From G051903925 sp051903925 (GTDB lineage Bacteria; Pseudomonadota; Alphaproteobacteria; Zavarziniales; Zavarziniaceae): 64,000 nucleotides of DNA. The stretch's first letter is position 1, and every line of letters starts with the position of its first letter. Shown one piece after another: positions 17,809-26,839 of the stretch. The translations under genes were made by a program, and so were the position numbers. Below the pieces are notes generated by a model. That model saw only the letters and a list, made by a program, of their open reading frames with translations, had not been told where the DNA came from and ran no database searches. The stretch covers positions 1,054,001 to 1,118,000 of the forward strand of contig NZ_CP173678.1 of NCBI RefSeq assembly GCF_051903925.1, given 5' to 3'.

Positions 17809-18596
17809 GGCCGGCCTCCCCCCGCGGCGCGGGGCGCGTCCGCGTCGTCCCGCCGCCTGTCGCGCGCGATGTCCAGGAAAACCTCCTCCAGGTCGGCGCG
17901 GCCATAGCGGGCCAGAAGCTCGCCCGGCGTTCCCTGGTCGACGACTGTGCCCTGCTTCATCACCAGGACCGCGTCGCACATGCGCTCGACCTCGGCCATG
18001 TTGTGGGAGGCCAGCAGGATCGTCGCCCCCCGCCGGGCGCGGTAGGCCTCCAGGTAGCTGCGCACCCAGTCCGCGGTGTCGGGGTCGAGCGAGGCCGTGG
18101 GTTCGTCCAGCAGGAGCAGGTCGGGCTCGTTGATCAGCGACTTGGCCAGCGCCACGCGCGTCTTCTGCCCGGCCGACAGGCGGCCCGCCGGCCGGTCCAG
18201 CAGGTGCGTCAGGTCCAGGTCGGCGGCCAACTGGCGCACCCGCTGGGTGACGTCGCGCATCCCGTACAGGCTGGCATAGACCTTCAGGTTCTGCGCCACC
18301 GTCAGGCGGTGGGGCACGTCGACGTAAGGGGACGAGAAGTTCATGCGCGGCAGCACGCGCGGCTTGTGCCGTAGCATGTCCTCGCCCAGGACCTCGATTC
18401 CGCCGCTGGTCGGCAGGATCAGGCCCAGGATCATGGCGATCGTCGTCGTCTTGCCGGCGCCATTGCCGCCCAGCAGGGCGGTGATGGTGCCCGGCTCGAC
18501 CCGGAAGCTGATGCCGTTCACCGCGGCCACGGGGCCGAACGTCTTGACCAGACGGTCCACCCGGATCGCGGGCGGCTCGCGCGTTTCCTCTGTCAT
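17805..18596 (-). CDS. ABC transporter ATP-binding protein
   Basis: 263 residues. It has a Walker A GGNGAGKT near residue 44, a Q-loop region with the unusual NFSSPYVDVPHRL, the signature LSAGQKTR, a Walker B LLLLDEP and the H-loop SHN. This is the CcmA/NodI/DrrA type that works with an ABC-2 permease, here the gene overlapping its 3' end. The start at 18596 is chosen because the family begins shortly before the first beta strand; an open extension upstream is unlike the family. The promoter would lie in the 180-base gap shared with divergent regB. Confidence 0.88.
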   Translation of the reverse strand: MTEETREPPAIRVDRLVKTFGPVAAVNGISFRVEPGTITALLGGNGAGKTTTIAMILGLILPTSGGIEVLGEDMLRHKPRVLPRMNFSSPYVDVPHRLTVAQNLKVYASLYGMRDVTQRVRQLAADLDLTHLLDRPAGRLSAGQKTRVALAKSLINEPDLLLLDEPTASLDPDTADWVRSYLEAYRARRGATILLASHNMAEVERMCDAVLVMKQGTVVDQGTPGELLARYGRADLEEVFLDIARDRRRDDADAPRAAGGGRP

Positions 18597-18672
18597 GGGC
18601 GCGACTATTGCAGGGGTTCCGTCCGGCGGCCAGTTCCGGCGGCCGGTTCCCCCGAATGGCCAGTTCCCTCTT

Positions 18673-18694
18673 GCGACCTGTGCGCTTCCGTCGC
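18673..18694. promoter_or_regulatory. GCGAC-N12-GTCGC inverted repeat before regB
   Basis: Arms GCGAC (18673) and GTCGC (18690) resemble the half-sites of RegA/PrrA (GCGNC...GNCGC), though the 12-base spacing is longer than usual. It lies about 85 bases before regB and could mediate autoregulation. Low certainty in GC-rich DNA. Confidence 0.3.
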
Positions 18695-18776
18695 ATTCAG
18701 TGGCCATGACCGACCAGATCGCACACGGGCGGAGCGAATCAGCCGCGGCTGCAGGCCCGGCAGGGCGGGCCGCGCG

Positions 18777-20099
18777 ATGAGCGTCGAGACGGCGCCGACG
18801 GGCGTCCGCGACACGACTTTCAGCCCCTGGCGGGCGGAGGCGTCGCATGGCCGCGTGCGCCTGCGCACCCTGGTCCTGCTGCGCTGGCTGGCGATCGCGG
18901 GGCAGAGCGCGGCGCTGGTCTTTGTCTATTTCGGCCTGGGCTTCGACTTCCCCATCGTGCTGGCCGGCATGGTCGTCGGGGCTTCGATCTGGCTCAACGT
19001 CGCGGTCCTGATCCTGTTCCGGTCAGGCCGCCGGCTCAGCAACCGGGAGGCCAGCCTCTATCTGGGCTTCGACCTGCTCAACCTGTCGATCCTGCTGTAC
19101 CTGACGGGTGGGCTGCAGAACCCGTTCTCGCTGCTGATGATGGTGCCGGTCACGATCTCGGCCACGATCCTGGACGAGCGCAGCACGCTGGGCCTGGGCC
19201 TGCTGGCCATCGTCTGCGTCATCGTGCTGACCGAATGGCACCTGCCGCTGCCCTTTGGCGAGCCGGGCCTCCAGCTGCCCCAGCTCTACCTGCTGGGGAT
19301 CGAGACGGCACTGATCCTGGGCATGGTGTTCATCGCGGTCTATGCCTGGCGCGTCGCGGCGGAAGCACGGCGCATGTCGCAGGCCCTGACCGCGACGCAG
19401 ATGGCCCTGGCGCGCGAGCAGAAGATGGCGGCCGTCGGGGCCCTGGCCGCCGCCGCCGCGCACGAACTGGGCACGCCGCTGGGCACGATCACGCTGGTCG
19501 CCAAGGAGATGATGCGCGAACTGCCCGCCGACAGCCCGCTTGGCCCCGACATGGCGTTGCTGCGGACCGAGGTCGCGCGCTGCCGCGAGATCCTGGCCCA
19601 GCTGTCCCGCCGGCCCGATGCCCCGGGCGACAATCCGTTCGAGCGGGTCAGCCTGCCCGTCCTGGCCGAGGAGGTGGCCGCCGCCAATCGCGAGCGCCGG
19701 CCCGAGACCGACTTCCTGGTCGAGGCCACGGGGGACGGACCTGCGCCGCTGGTCGACCGCGGGCCGGAACTCTTGCACGCGCTGGGCAACCTGATCGACA
19801 ACGCAGGCCGCCATGCCGAATCGCAGGTCGAGGTCGTTGCCACCTGGACAGCGGATCGCGTGGAGTTGATGGTGCGCGATGACGGCCCGGGATTCCCGCC
19901 CGAGATCCTGGCCGTGATTGGCGAGCCCTATGTGACGACACGCGCGCCGGGCGAGGGAATGGGCCTGGGCGTGTTCATCGCGAAGACCCTGCTGGAGCAC
20001 ACGGGCGCCGAGGTCATCATCGGCAACCGCAGCGAAGGCGGGGCAGAGGTTGCGATCGTTTGGGGTCGCGCCATATTGGAAAGAGTGGGAGGAAGGTGA
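18777..20099 (+). CDS. regB: Redox-sensing histidine kinase RegB/PrrB/ActS family
   Basis: 440 residues. Six membrane helices fill residues 30-195, with the ubiquinone-site heptapeptide GGLQNPF at 111-117. The H-box is AAAHELGTPLGTI, with His229 as phosphate acceptor. Cys269 lies exactly 40 residues after it, the same separation as the redox-active His225/Cys265 pair in Rhodobacter RegB. The ATPase domain has NLIDNAGRHA and the GEGMGLGVFI glycine box. It should sense the quinone pool and oxygen and control RegA. The regA gene starts 4 bases past its stop, so the two form an operon. Confidence 0.93.
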   Translation: MSVETAPTGVRDTTFSPWRAEASHGRVRLRTLVLLRWLAIAGQSAALVFVYFGLGFDFPIVLAGMVVGASIWLNVAVLILFRSGRRLSNREASLYLGFDLLNLSILLYLTGGLQNPFSLLMMVPVTISATILDERSTLGLGLLAIVCVIVLTEWHLPLPFGEPGLQLPQLYLLGIETALILGMVFIAVYAWRVAAEARRMSQALTATQMALAREQKMAAVGALAAAAAHELGTPLGTITLVAKEMMRELPADSPLGPDMALLRTEVARCREILAQLSRRPDAPGDNPFERVSLPVLAEEVAAANRERRPETDFLVEATGDGPAPLVDRGPELLHALGNLIDNAGRHAESQVEVVATWTADRVELMVRDDGPGFPPEILAVIGEPYVTTRAPGEGMGLGVFIAKTLLEHTGAEVIIGNRSEGGAEVAIVWGRAILERVGGR

Positions 20100-20103
20100 C
20101 GCC

Positions 20104-20634
20104 GTGGCCGACGACCGTACGCTGCTACTCGTAGACGACGACGAACCCTTTCGCGAGCGCCTGGCGCGCGCGATGGAACGGCGGGGCTTTTCCGTGCAGA
20201 GCGCCGACGGCGTGACCTCCGGCATCGCTGCGGCCAAGGCCCGGCCGCCCGCCTTTGCCGTGGTTGACCTGCGGCTGGTCGACGGCAACGGCCTGGACGT
20301 GGTGGGCGCCCTGCGCGAGGTGCGGCCCGACATCCGGGTCGTCATGCTGACCGGTTATGGCAACATCGCCACCGCGGTCGCCGCGGTGAAGGCGGGGGCC
20401 GTCGACTACCTGGCCAAGCCGGCGGACGCCGACGATATCGAGGCGGCGCTGCTCGCCACCCCCGACCGCCGCCCGGCACCGCCGGAACGGCCGATGTCGG
20501 CCGACCGCGTGCGCTGGGAGCACATCAACCGCGTCTACGAGCTGTGCGGCCGCAACGTGTCCGAGACGGCGCGCCGCCTCAACATGCACCGCCGCACCCT
20601 GCAGCGCATCCTGGCCAAGCATTCGCCCCGGTAA
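20104..20634 (+). CDS. regA: Response regulator RegA/PrrA/ActR
   Basis: 176 residues, near the family's 180-184. The receiver domain has LLLVDDDEPF and phospho-acceptor Asp55 (VVDLRL), then a Pro-rich hinge (about 120-130), then a Fis-type helix-turn-helix ending VSETARRLNMHRRTLQRIL, almost invariant in RegA proteins. It is a global redox regulator of respiration, and in some species of photosynthesis and nitrogen or carbon fixation. The start is GTG at 20104, preceded by GGGAGGAAGG that lies in the regB 3' end; no ATG is available at the conserved N-terminus. Confidence 0.93.
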   Translation: MADDRTLLLVDDDEPFRERLARAMERRGFSVQSADGVTSGIAAAKARPPAFAVVDLRLVDGNGLDVVGALREVRPDIRVVMLTGYGNIATAVAAVKAGAVDYLAKPADADDIEAALLATPDRRPAPPERPMSADRVRWEHINRVYELCGRNVSETARRLNMHRRTLQRILAKHSPR

Positions 20635-20652
20635 GGGGCGCGAAAGCCGCTC

Positions 20653-20772
20653 GCAGATGCTTCGAGACGCGTCGCTGCGCGCCGCTCCTCAGCATGACGC
20701 CGTTGATTTCGTTGAGTAATTCCCAACCATCGTCATCCTGAGGAGGGCCGCAGGCCCGCCTCGAAGGATGTG
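20653..20772. repeat. Pair of inverted REP-like palindromic units
   Basis: Two diverged copies of a roughly 42-45 base unit face each other. One (20655-20699) begins AGATGCTTCGAGACG and ends CTCCTCAGCATGACG. The other (20731-20772), in reverse, begins ACATCCTTCGAGGCG and ends CCTCCTCAGGATGACG. Each has internal GC dyad symmetry. A 31-base spacer separates them. The element fills the gap between convergent regA and the LuxR-type regulator and may act as a two-way terminator. The unit type is common in alphaproteobacterial genomes. Confidence 0.75.
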
Positions 20773-20810
20773 GTGCGGACTTCCCCGCGTGCGATCAGCG
20801 CAGTTGACCG

Positions 20811-21452
20811 CTACCGGATCAGGTCCTGGCGCAGGGCCAGGGCGACGGCGTGGGCGCGGTCGGCGGCGCCCAGCTTCTCGTACAGGTGTTTCAGGTGCGC
20901 CTTCACCGTGTCCTCGCTGAGCGACAGGGTGGCGGCGATGGTCTTGTTGGCGCGCCCCTCGGCCAGATGCTCCAGGATCTCAAGCTCGCGCGCGGTCAGC
21001 GGTGCCGCCTGGCCCGCGGTCCGCGCGTCCTGCGCCAGGCGGCGGAGCAGCGGGCGCGTCACTTCGGCCTGGATGTAGCCGCCGCCGGCGTGAACGGCGC
21101 GGATCGCGCGCAGCAGGTCGTCGCGCGAACCGCTCTTGAGGACATAGCCGCTGGCCCCGGCATTGGTCGTCTCCCACACATAGGCGGGGTTGTCGTACAT
21201 CGTGAAGACGATGATGCCGGCCTTCGGCACCGCCGCTGCGATCTGGCCGATCGCGGCCAGGCCCCCCAGGCCCGGCATCTTCAGGTCGATCACCACGATG
21301 TCGGGCTGCAGCCGGCGGGCGGCGTCCAGGCCCGCCTGGCCGTCCCCGGCCTCGCCCGCGATGGCGATGTCGGGCTCCGACGCCAGCATCGCCGCGACCG
21401 CCTGGCGCAGGACCTGGTGGTCGTCCACCAAAAGGACGCGGATCGTGGTCAT
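20811..21452 (-). CDS. NarL/FixJ-type response regulator with LuxR HTH
   Basis: 213 residues. Receiver domain with VLLVDDHQVL and Asp in VIDLKMPG, Lys near VLKSGS, then a GerE/LuxR helix-turn-helix beginning LTARELEILEHLAEGRANKT and ending TVKAHLKHLYEKL. It is the cognate regulator of the upstream kinase: their genes overlap by ATGA (21449-21452). Targets unknown. Confidence 0.9.
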   Translation of the reverse strand: MTTIRVLLVDDHQVLRQAVAAMLASEPDIAIAGEAGDGQAGLDAARRLQPDIVVIDLKMPGLGGLAAIGQIAAAVPKAGIIVFTMYDNPAYVWETTNAGASGYVLKSGSRDDLLRAIRAVHAGGGYIQAEVTRPLLRRLAQDARTAGQAAPLTARELEILEHLAEGRANKTIAATLSLSEDTVKAHLKHLYEKLGAADRAHAVALALRQDLIR

Positions 21453-22693
21453 GCCGGATGCCGCCGCGGCAGCGCCAGCGTGATGCGGGTGCCGGAGCCG
21501 GGCTGGCTGTCGACCACCAGGCGCGCGCCGATGCTGTCGGCCCGTTCCTTCATGGTCAGCAGGCCGAAATGGCCGCGTGGCGGGGCGGCACCCACCTCGA
21601 ACCCCACGCCGTCGTCCGCGATGCTGAGCATGGTGCCGGCCGGATCCTGACGGAAACGGATCGAAACCTCCGTCGCCTGGGCATGCTTGCGCGTGTTCAG
21701 CAGCGCCTCCTGCACCACGCGGAAGAGAAGTGCGTCGTCCGGCCCGCGCCAGGCCTTCAGTGCCGGATCGATCTCCAGCCGCAGGCGGAACGGGACCTGG
21801 TCGGACAGGGCGGCGACATGCTCGCCCAGGGCGGCACAAAAGCCGAGGTCGTCCAGCACGCTGGGGCGCAGCGCGTTCATCACCGTGCGAATGTCGTCGG
21901 TGCAGGCCCGCGCCTGACACGCCAGGCCCCGCAGCGCCGCCTGCGCGCCGGCGCCCAGGGCGGGATCCCCGGCCCAGCGGTCCAGGCCCTGCTGCATGGT
22001 GAACAGCGCGCCGCCAAGCCGGTCGTGCAGGTCGTCGGCAATCGCGCGGCGCTCGTCCTCCTGCGCGTCGATCAGGCGGCGCAGCAGAGCCTGCGTGCGG
22101 TTGCGCGCCGCGGCCAGCGCGGTCGAGCGGTCGCGTGCCAGGTCCAGGTTCTCCTGCGCCCAGTGTGCCAACATCACGCCCAGGGCGGCCGAAAAGCCCA
22201 GGTAGAACAGCGCGACCAGCAATCGCGCCACGTCGGTTGGCCCGCCCGTCGCCAGGTCCAGGCCCACGGCCAGGGCCACGGTCAGGCCCAGCAGGCCCAG
22301 CGTGACCCGCCCGCCGAAGCGGAAGGCGCCGGCCAGCAGCGTGAAGTGGAGGAAGGGAAAGAACTGGGAGTCCAGCCCGCCGCTGACGGCGCACATGGCC
22401 GCCGCCAGGACGGGATCGCCCAGCGTCGTCAGCCAGGCCACGCCCATGACCGGCGTGCGCCCGGACTGAAGCCGCCATTGCGCCAGCGCGGCATAGAGGA
22501 CACCGCCCGCATAGATCCACCAGGCCGCGGGCTGGATCGCCTGGTCGCCACGGGAAAGCAGGGCGGCCCACAGCGCCAGGCCGATCCAGCGCAGCCAGGC
22601 AATCTCCCGCTCCGCCCGGCGCAGGTGGCCGTTGGCAAGGCGGTCGCCGCCGTCGCCCGCCCAGTCGCCCGCGGCCTCCACCCCGTTCCGCAT
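21449..22693 (-). CDS. Membrane histidine kinase, NarX/DegS-like (HisKA_3)
   Basis: 414 residues. Five or six hydrophobic segments occupy residues 40-185. After a linker comes the HisKA_3 motif DEERRAIADDLHDRLGGALF with the phosphorylatable His, then an ATPase domain with VVQEALLNTRKHAQA and DDGVGF. No separate periplasmic sensor domain is seen, so the membrane portion probably senses the signal. ATG at 22693 has GGGAGGG upstream; the frame is open further but without homology. It precedes its partner regulator with a 4-base overlap and lies 61 bases after the large cyclase gene. Confidence 0.88.
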   Translation of the reverse strand: MRNGVEAAGDWAGDGGDRLANGHLRRAEREIAWLRWIGLALWAALLSRGDQAIQPAAWWIYAGGVLYAALAQWRLQSGRTPVMGVAWLTTLGDPVLAAAMCAVSGGLDSQFFPFLHFTLLAGAFRFGGRVTLGLLGLTVALAVGLDLATGGPTDVARLLVALFYLGFSAALGVMLAHWAQENLDLARDRSTALAAARNRTQALLRRLIDAQEDERRAIADDLHDRLGGALFTMQQGLDRWAGDPALGAGAQAALRGLACQARACTDDIRTVMNALRPSVLDDLGFCAALGEHVAALSDQVPFRLRLEIDPALKAWRGPDDALLFRVVQEALLNTRKHAQATEVSIRFRQDPAGTMLSIADDGVGFEVGAAPPRGHFGLLTMKERADSIGARLVVDSQPGSGTRITLALPRRHPA

Positions 22694-22754
22694 GCGTCCC
22701 TCCCGCTTTCGCTCCAGTGGGCGCGCGCGTGCGAGGCGGGTCAAGCCGGGCCTG

Positions 22755-25496
22755 CTACTTCTCCGTGAGGATCCAGACGCCGTTCCAGTCGGCGGGCGGC
22801 GGGCTGTCGCGAAACTGGCGGCAGCGCGCCAGGTACATCAGCGAGGGGCCATCGTCCGGCACATAATCCAGCGCGCTGGCAAAGGCCTGTTCCGCCGCGC
22901 CCCAGGCCCGGGCCCGATAGGCTGCCAGGCCCTGGTCATAGGCGCCCAGCATGGCGCCCAGGCCGCGATCCAGCTCGCCCGCGCGATAGGCCAGGGATTC
23001 ATAGATCGCGACCGGAAAATCCTTGCCCTTGACCCGGATCAGGTCGATCTCGCGCGTCAGGCTGCGGTCCTTGAGCCGGCCGCGCGTCGATTCCGAGAGC
23101 AGGATCTTCGTGCCATAGACCTTGTTCGTGCCCTCCAGGCGGGAGGCAAGGTTCACGCTGTCGCCGATCACGGTGTATTCCATCCGGCGCAGCGAGCCGA
23201 TATTGCCGACCACGACGTCGCCGGTTGCGATGCCGACGCCGATGTCGATGGGCAGCTGGCCCTGTGCCCGGCGGCCGTCGTTGAAGGCGGCCAGCGCCAG
23301 CATCATCTGGTTGGCCGTGCGTACCGCATTGTCGGCATCGGCCGGGTTGGCGAAGGGCGCCCCGAACAGGGCCATGATCGCGTCGCCGATGTATTTGTCC
23401 AGGATCCCGCCATTGGCCAGGATCACGTCCACCATCTCGGTGAAATAGCCGTTCAGCATGGCGACCGTCTCGCGCGCGCCGATGGCTTCCGCGATCGTGG
23501 TGAAGCCGCGCACGTCCGAGAACAGGATCGAGACGGTCTGGTCCTTTCCGGTCAGCGCGTCCTCGCCGTCCTGCAGCAGCTGGTCCGCCACCTCCTTGCT
23601 CATGTAGCGGGCCATGGTCGAGCGGACACGCTTCTCGCTGGTGATGTCCTCCAGAACCAGCATCGAGCCGATGCGCCGGCCATTCGCATCGATCAGCGGG
23701 GCTGCCGTCAGGTTGACGGAGGAGGCCTTGGCATCCGGCCGCGCGATCTCCGCGTCGACGCCCAACGTCGTCTCGCCAGAGGGGGCGATCCGGTGCAGGC
23801 TGTCCGCGATCCAGCGATTGGGTCCATCGAACACCGTCGCCGCCGCCTGGCCCACCAGATCGACCCGCTCCACGCCCAGGATCTGCGTCGCGGCGTCGTT
23901 TGCGGTCACCACGCGGTTGTCGCTGTCGAGCGTGACGATGCCGTTCGACGTGCTCTTCAGGATGCTCTCGTTGTAGTTCTTCATCGCCAGGACGTCGTCG
24001 AACAGCTTGGCGTTCTCCAGGCTGACCGCGATCTGGGCCGAGAAGGCGCGCAGCCGCGCCTCGTCCTTGGCGGAGAAGGCGGCGTCGCCCCGCTTGTTCA
24101 GGACCTGGGCCACGCCGATGCGGCCGCCCGCCTTGTTCGCGATGGGCGTGCACAGGATGCTGCGCGTCCGGAACCCGGTCGCCCGGTCGACCGACGGGTC
24201 AAAGCGGGGGTCGGCATAGGGGTCGGCGATATTCTCGGCCATGCCGCTCTTGAACACGGCACCCGCGATGCCGCGCGATGCGGGGATGCGGATCTCGCGC
24301 AGGTGCGTGCCCTCGGCAAAGAACGAGAAGAGCTCGTCCGTGCGGGGATCGTGGATGAACAGGGTCGAACGCTCGGCATGCAGCAGGTCGCTGGCCACGC
24401 GCATGATCCGCGCGATCAGCAGGTCCAGCTGCAACTCCCCCGCCAGGTCGTGGCTGACGCCCAGGATGCGCTGTTCCTCGCGCAGCGCGTCCAGCATGTG
24501 CTGGAAGCCGCGAAAGATGTCGGCATATTCGTCGGTGGAGACGACCTCCAGCCGGGCCTCCTCCAGCGCGCCGCTTTCGACCTTGCGCATTCCGGCGATC
24601 AGGCGCGCGGCCGAGCGGGACACCTCGTTCGCGGTGAGCAGCGCCATCAGCACGGCACCCACGGCGCAGACGGCGACGACGCCGACGATCCAGGCATAGA
24701 ACGGCGCCATCACGTCCAGGCTGGCGGGCACGCCCTGGTTGGCCAGCAGGCGCTCGACCTTGAACACCACCGACGACGCAAAGAAGACCAGCGGCAGGCC
24801 GGTCACGAAGATCGCCAGGTAGAGCAGTTTCGAGCGCAGGCGCACCCAGAACAGCCGCCTCAATTCTGCCGGCGCCAGCTCGCGGCCCAGTTCGCCGTTC
24901 AGGCGCTGGATCACCGGCACCATCGTGCGGCTGACGCCAAAGAACTCGAAAATGGCGTGGGTGGGAGAGGCGAAGAACAGCGTCGTCGCGCCAAAGGCCC
25001 AGAACTGCCATTCGGCCCAGCCGGTGGCGAACAGGGTGTTGCCCGTCAGCAGGGTCAGGATGACCAGGACGGTGACAAGCGGGCCGTGCAGCAGCGTCAC
25101 ACGCAGGAAGGACAGGAACGGCAGGTTCAGCGCCGTGATCAGCCCCTCCGCCAGTTCGGGGTCGCCCACCGCCCGGCGCTCGTCCAGCGCGCGCAGCACG
25201 TGGCCCAGCGGGCGATAATGCCGCGCCATCAGCCAGACATCGGTCAGGTTGTAGATGGCGATGACGACGGGCGACATCGCCAGCAGCACGCCCCACTGAT
25301 AGAGCGAGAATTCGAGTCCCAGGAAGACCAGGGCAAAGACGATGGCGACTGCGGTGAAGCAGCCCCCCTGGTAGAGCCAGACCAGCTTCCAGAACAACGC
25401 GCGGGCACTGTCCTGCCCGGCCGGCGACACCATGGCCTGATCCTGGACCCGTGGACGGGCCGGCCCCAGGACCGCATCCTTGCTCAACTCCGCCAC
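22755..25496 (-). CDS. Large membrane sensor: GAF + PAS + class III adenylate/guanylate cyclase
   Basis: 913 residues. About six transmembrane helices occupy residues 34-290 in two groups, followed by a HAMP-like linker (about 291-345), a GAF domain (about 350-500), a PAS domain (about 505-625) and a class III cyclase domain (about 650-845). The cyclase keeps metal Asp661 (FSDVRGF) and Asp705 (IGDAIMALFG), the Lys701 position for purine binding, and the transition-state stretch TVIGDSVNLASR. A short C-terminal helical region follows. It should make cAMP, or less likely cGMP, in response to a membrane or small-ligand signal. Start is GTG at 25496; ATG at residue 22 is an alternative. Same strand as the kinase-regulator pair downstream. 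Confidence 0.88.
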   Translation of the reverse strand: MAELSKDAVLGPARPRVQDQAMVSPAGQDSARALFWKLVWLYQGGCFTAVAIVFALVFLGLEFSLYQWGVLLAMSPVVIAIYNLTDVWLMARHYRPLGHVLRALDERRAVGDPELAEGLITALNLPFLSFLRVTLLHGPLVTVLVILTLLTGNTLFATGWAEWQFWAFGATTLFFASPTHAIFEFFGVSRTMVPVIQRLNGELGRELAPAELRRLFWVRLRSKLLYLAIFVTGLPLVFFASSVVFKVERLLANQGVPASLDVMAPFYAWIVGVVAVCAVGAVLMALLTANEVSRSAARLIAGMRKVESGALEEARLEVVSTDEYADIFRGFQHMLDALREEQRILGVSHDLAGELQLDLLIARIMRVASDLLHAERSTLFIHDPRTDELFSFFAEGTHLREIRIPASRGIAGAVFKSGMAENIADPYADPRFDPSVDRATGFRTRSILCTPIANKAGGRIGVAQVLNKRGDAAFSAKDEARLRAFSAQIAVSLENAKLFDDVLAMKNYNESILKSTSNGIVTLDSDNRVVTANDAATQILGVERVDLVGQAAATVFDGPNRWIADSLHRIAPSGETTLGVDAEIARPDAKASSVNLTAAPLIDANGRRIGSMLVLEDITSEKRVRSTMARYMSKEVADQLLQDGEDALTGKDQTVSILFSDVRGFTTIAEAIGARETVAMLNGYFTEMVDVILANGGILDKYIGDAIMALFGAPFANPADADNAVRTANQMMLALAAFNDGRRAQGQLPIDIGVGIATGDVVVGNIGSLRRMEYTVIGDSVNLASRLEGTNKVYGTKILLSESTRGRLKDRSLTREIDLIRVKGKDFPVAIYESLAYRAGELDRGLGAMLGAYDQGLAAYRARAWGAAEQAFASALDYVPDDGPSLMYLARCRQFRDSPPPADWNGVWILTEK

Positions 25497-25630
25497 GACC
25501 CTCCCCGTCCATACGCGCGGGCTTACGACGTTGGGCAGTGTCGCACACTCTGCCGCCAGCGTTTACCTTAACCTTGGCGCGCAGGGGCGGGCCGGTTTCA
25601 TGCGCTTCGCGCGGGCACCGGGCTTGCGGC

Positions 25631-26797
25631 CTACAGTCCCAACACCGCCTTGGACAGCACGTTGCGCTGGATCTCGTTCGAGCCGCCATAGATCGAGGAG
25701 GCGCGGCCGAAGAGGAAGGCGGGGGTGACGTCGACCGAGCCGTCGGGACCCAGCGGGGCCTGGTTGCCGGGGTGGGTCAGCAGGTTGACCTGGAGGATGT
25801 TGGCATGGGGGCCCAGCGCCTCGACCGCCGCTTCCTCGATCGCCTGTGAGATCTCGGAATTGATCACCTTGAAGAGGGAGGTTTCGGCGCCCAATGCCTC
25901 CCCCGCCTCAAGCCGGGCCAGGTTGCGCAGGTCGCTCACCTCGAACGAGAGGAGGCGCACCTCGATCTCGTCCAGGCGGCGGGAGAGGCTGCCGCCGTCC
26001 CCGATCTGCCCTGCCAGGCGCCGGGCGCGGCCCAGCATGGCCTGGGTCAGCGGCACGTTCGAGATGGTCGAGCGCTCGTGCAGCAGCAGGAACTTGGCAT
26101 AGTCCCAGCCGCGGTTCTCCTCCCCGATGCGGTTGGCGACCGGCACCTTCACGTCGCGGAAGAAGACCTCGTTCAGGTGGTGCAGGCCGTCGATGGAGAC
26201 GATGGGCCGGACCTCGATCCCCGGCGTCGTCATGTCGATCAGCAGGAAGCTGATGCCCGTCTGCGGCTTGCCTGCGGTTGAGGTGCGGACCAGGCAGAAC
26301 ATCCAGTTCGCCTCGTGCGCGTAGCTGGTCCAGATCTTCTGCCCGTTGACGACATAGTGCTCGCCCTGGCGCTCGGCCCGCGTCTTCAGGGACGCGAGGT
26401 CCGAGCCCGAGCCGGGCTCCGAATAGCCCTGGCACCACAGGGTTTCGCCCGCGACCAGCGGGGGGAGGTGCTGCGCCTTCTGCTCTGGCGTGCCGAAGGT
26501 ATAGATGACCGGGCCTACCATATTGAGGAAGGACGACAGGGCGGGTGCGCGGGCGCGTCCCATCTCCTCGTGGAAGGCGTGCAGTTCGCGGTCGCTCCAG
26601 CCCGTGCCGCCGTACTCGACCGGCCAGGAGGGCACGGCCCAGCCGCGGGCGGCCAGCGCCTTGTGCCAGCGCTGCTGGGCCGAAAGGTCGATCATCAGGC
26701 CGCCCAGGGCGGGCGCGTCGCGGATGTCGGGGGTCAGCGCGGCCGCGATGAAGTCCCGCACCATCTGCCGGAAGCCAGCCTCGTCCCGTTCCGCCAT
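25631..26797 (-). CDS. Acyl-CoA dehydrogenase
   Basis: 388 residues. Three standard parts are visible: helical N-terminus (PSWPVEYGGTGWSDRELHAF), middle beta domain (QGYSEPGSGSDLASLKTRAE and GQKIWTSYAHEANWMF) and C-terminal helical domain ending YGGSNEIQRNVLSKAVLGL. FAD-dependent enzyme that makes 2,3-enoyl-CoA from acyl-CoA and passes electrons to ETF. It belongs to the FadE17/FadE26-like group often used for branched, aromatic or sterol side chains, but the substrate is not fixed by sequence. RBS CAGGAGA before the ATG. Confidence 0.9.
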   Translation of the reverse strand: MAERDEAGFRQMVRDFIAAALTPDIRDAPALGGLMIDLSAQQRWHKALAARGWAVPSWPVEYGGTGWSDRELHAFHEEMGRARAPALSSFLNMVGPVIYTFGTPEQKAQHLPPLVAGETLWCQGYSEPGSGSDLASLKTRAERQGEHYVVNGQKIWTSYAHEANWMFCLVRTSTAGKPQTGISFLLIDMTTPGIEVRPIVSIDGLHHLNEVFFRDVKVPVANRIGEENRGWDYAKFLLLHERSTISNVPLTQAMLGRARRLAGQIGDGGSLSRRLDEIEVRLLSFEVSDLRNLARLEAGEALGAETSLFKVINSEISQAIEEAAVEALGPHANILQVNLLTHPGNQAPLGPDGSVDVTPAFLFGRASSIYGGSNEIQRNVLSKAVLGL

Positions 26798-26839
26798 CGT
26801 CGTCTCCTGCCCTGAGGGTCCAGGTTTATCTAACGACGA

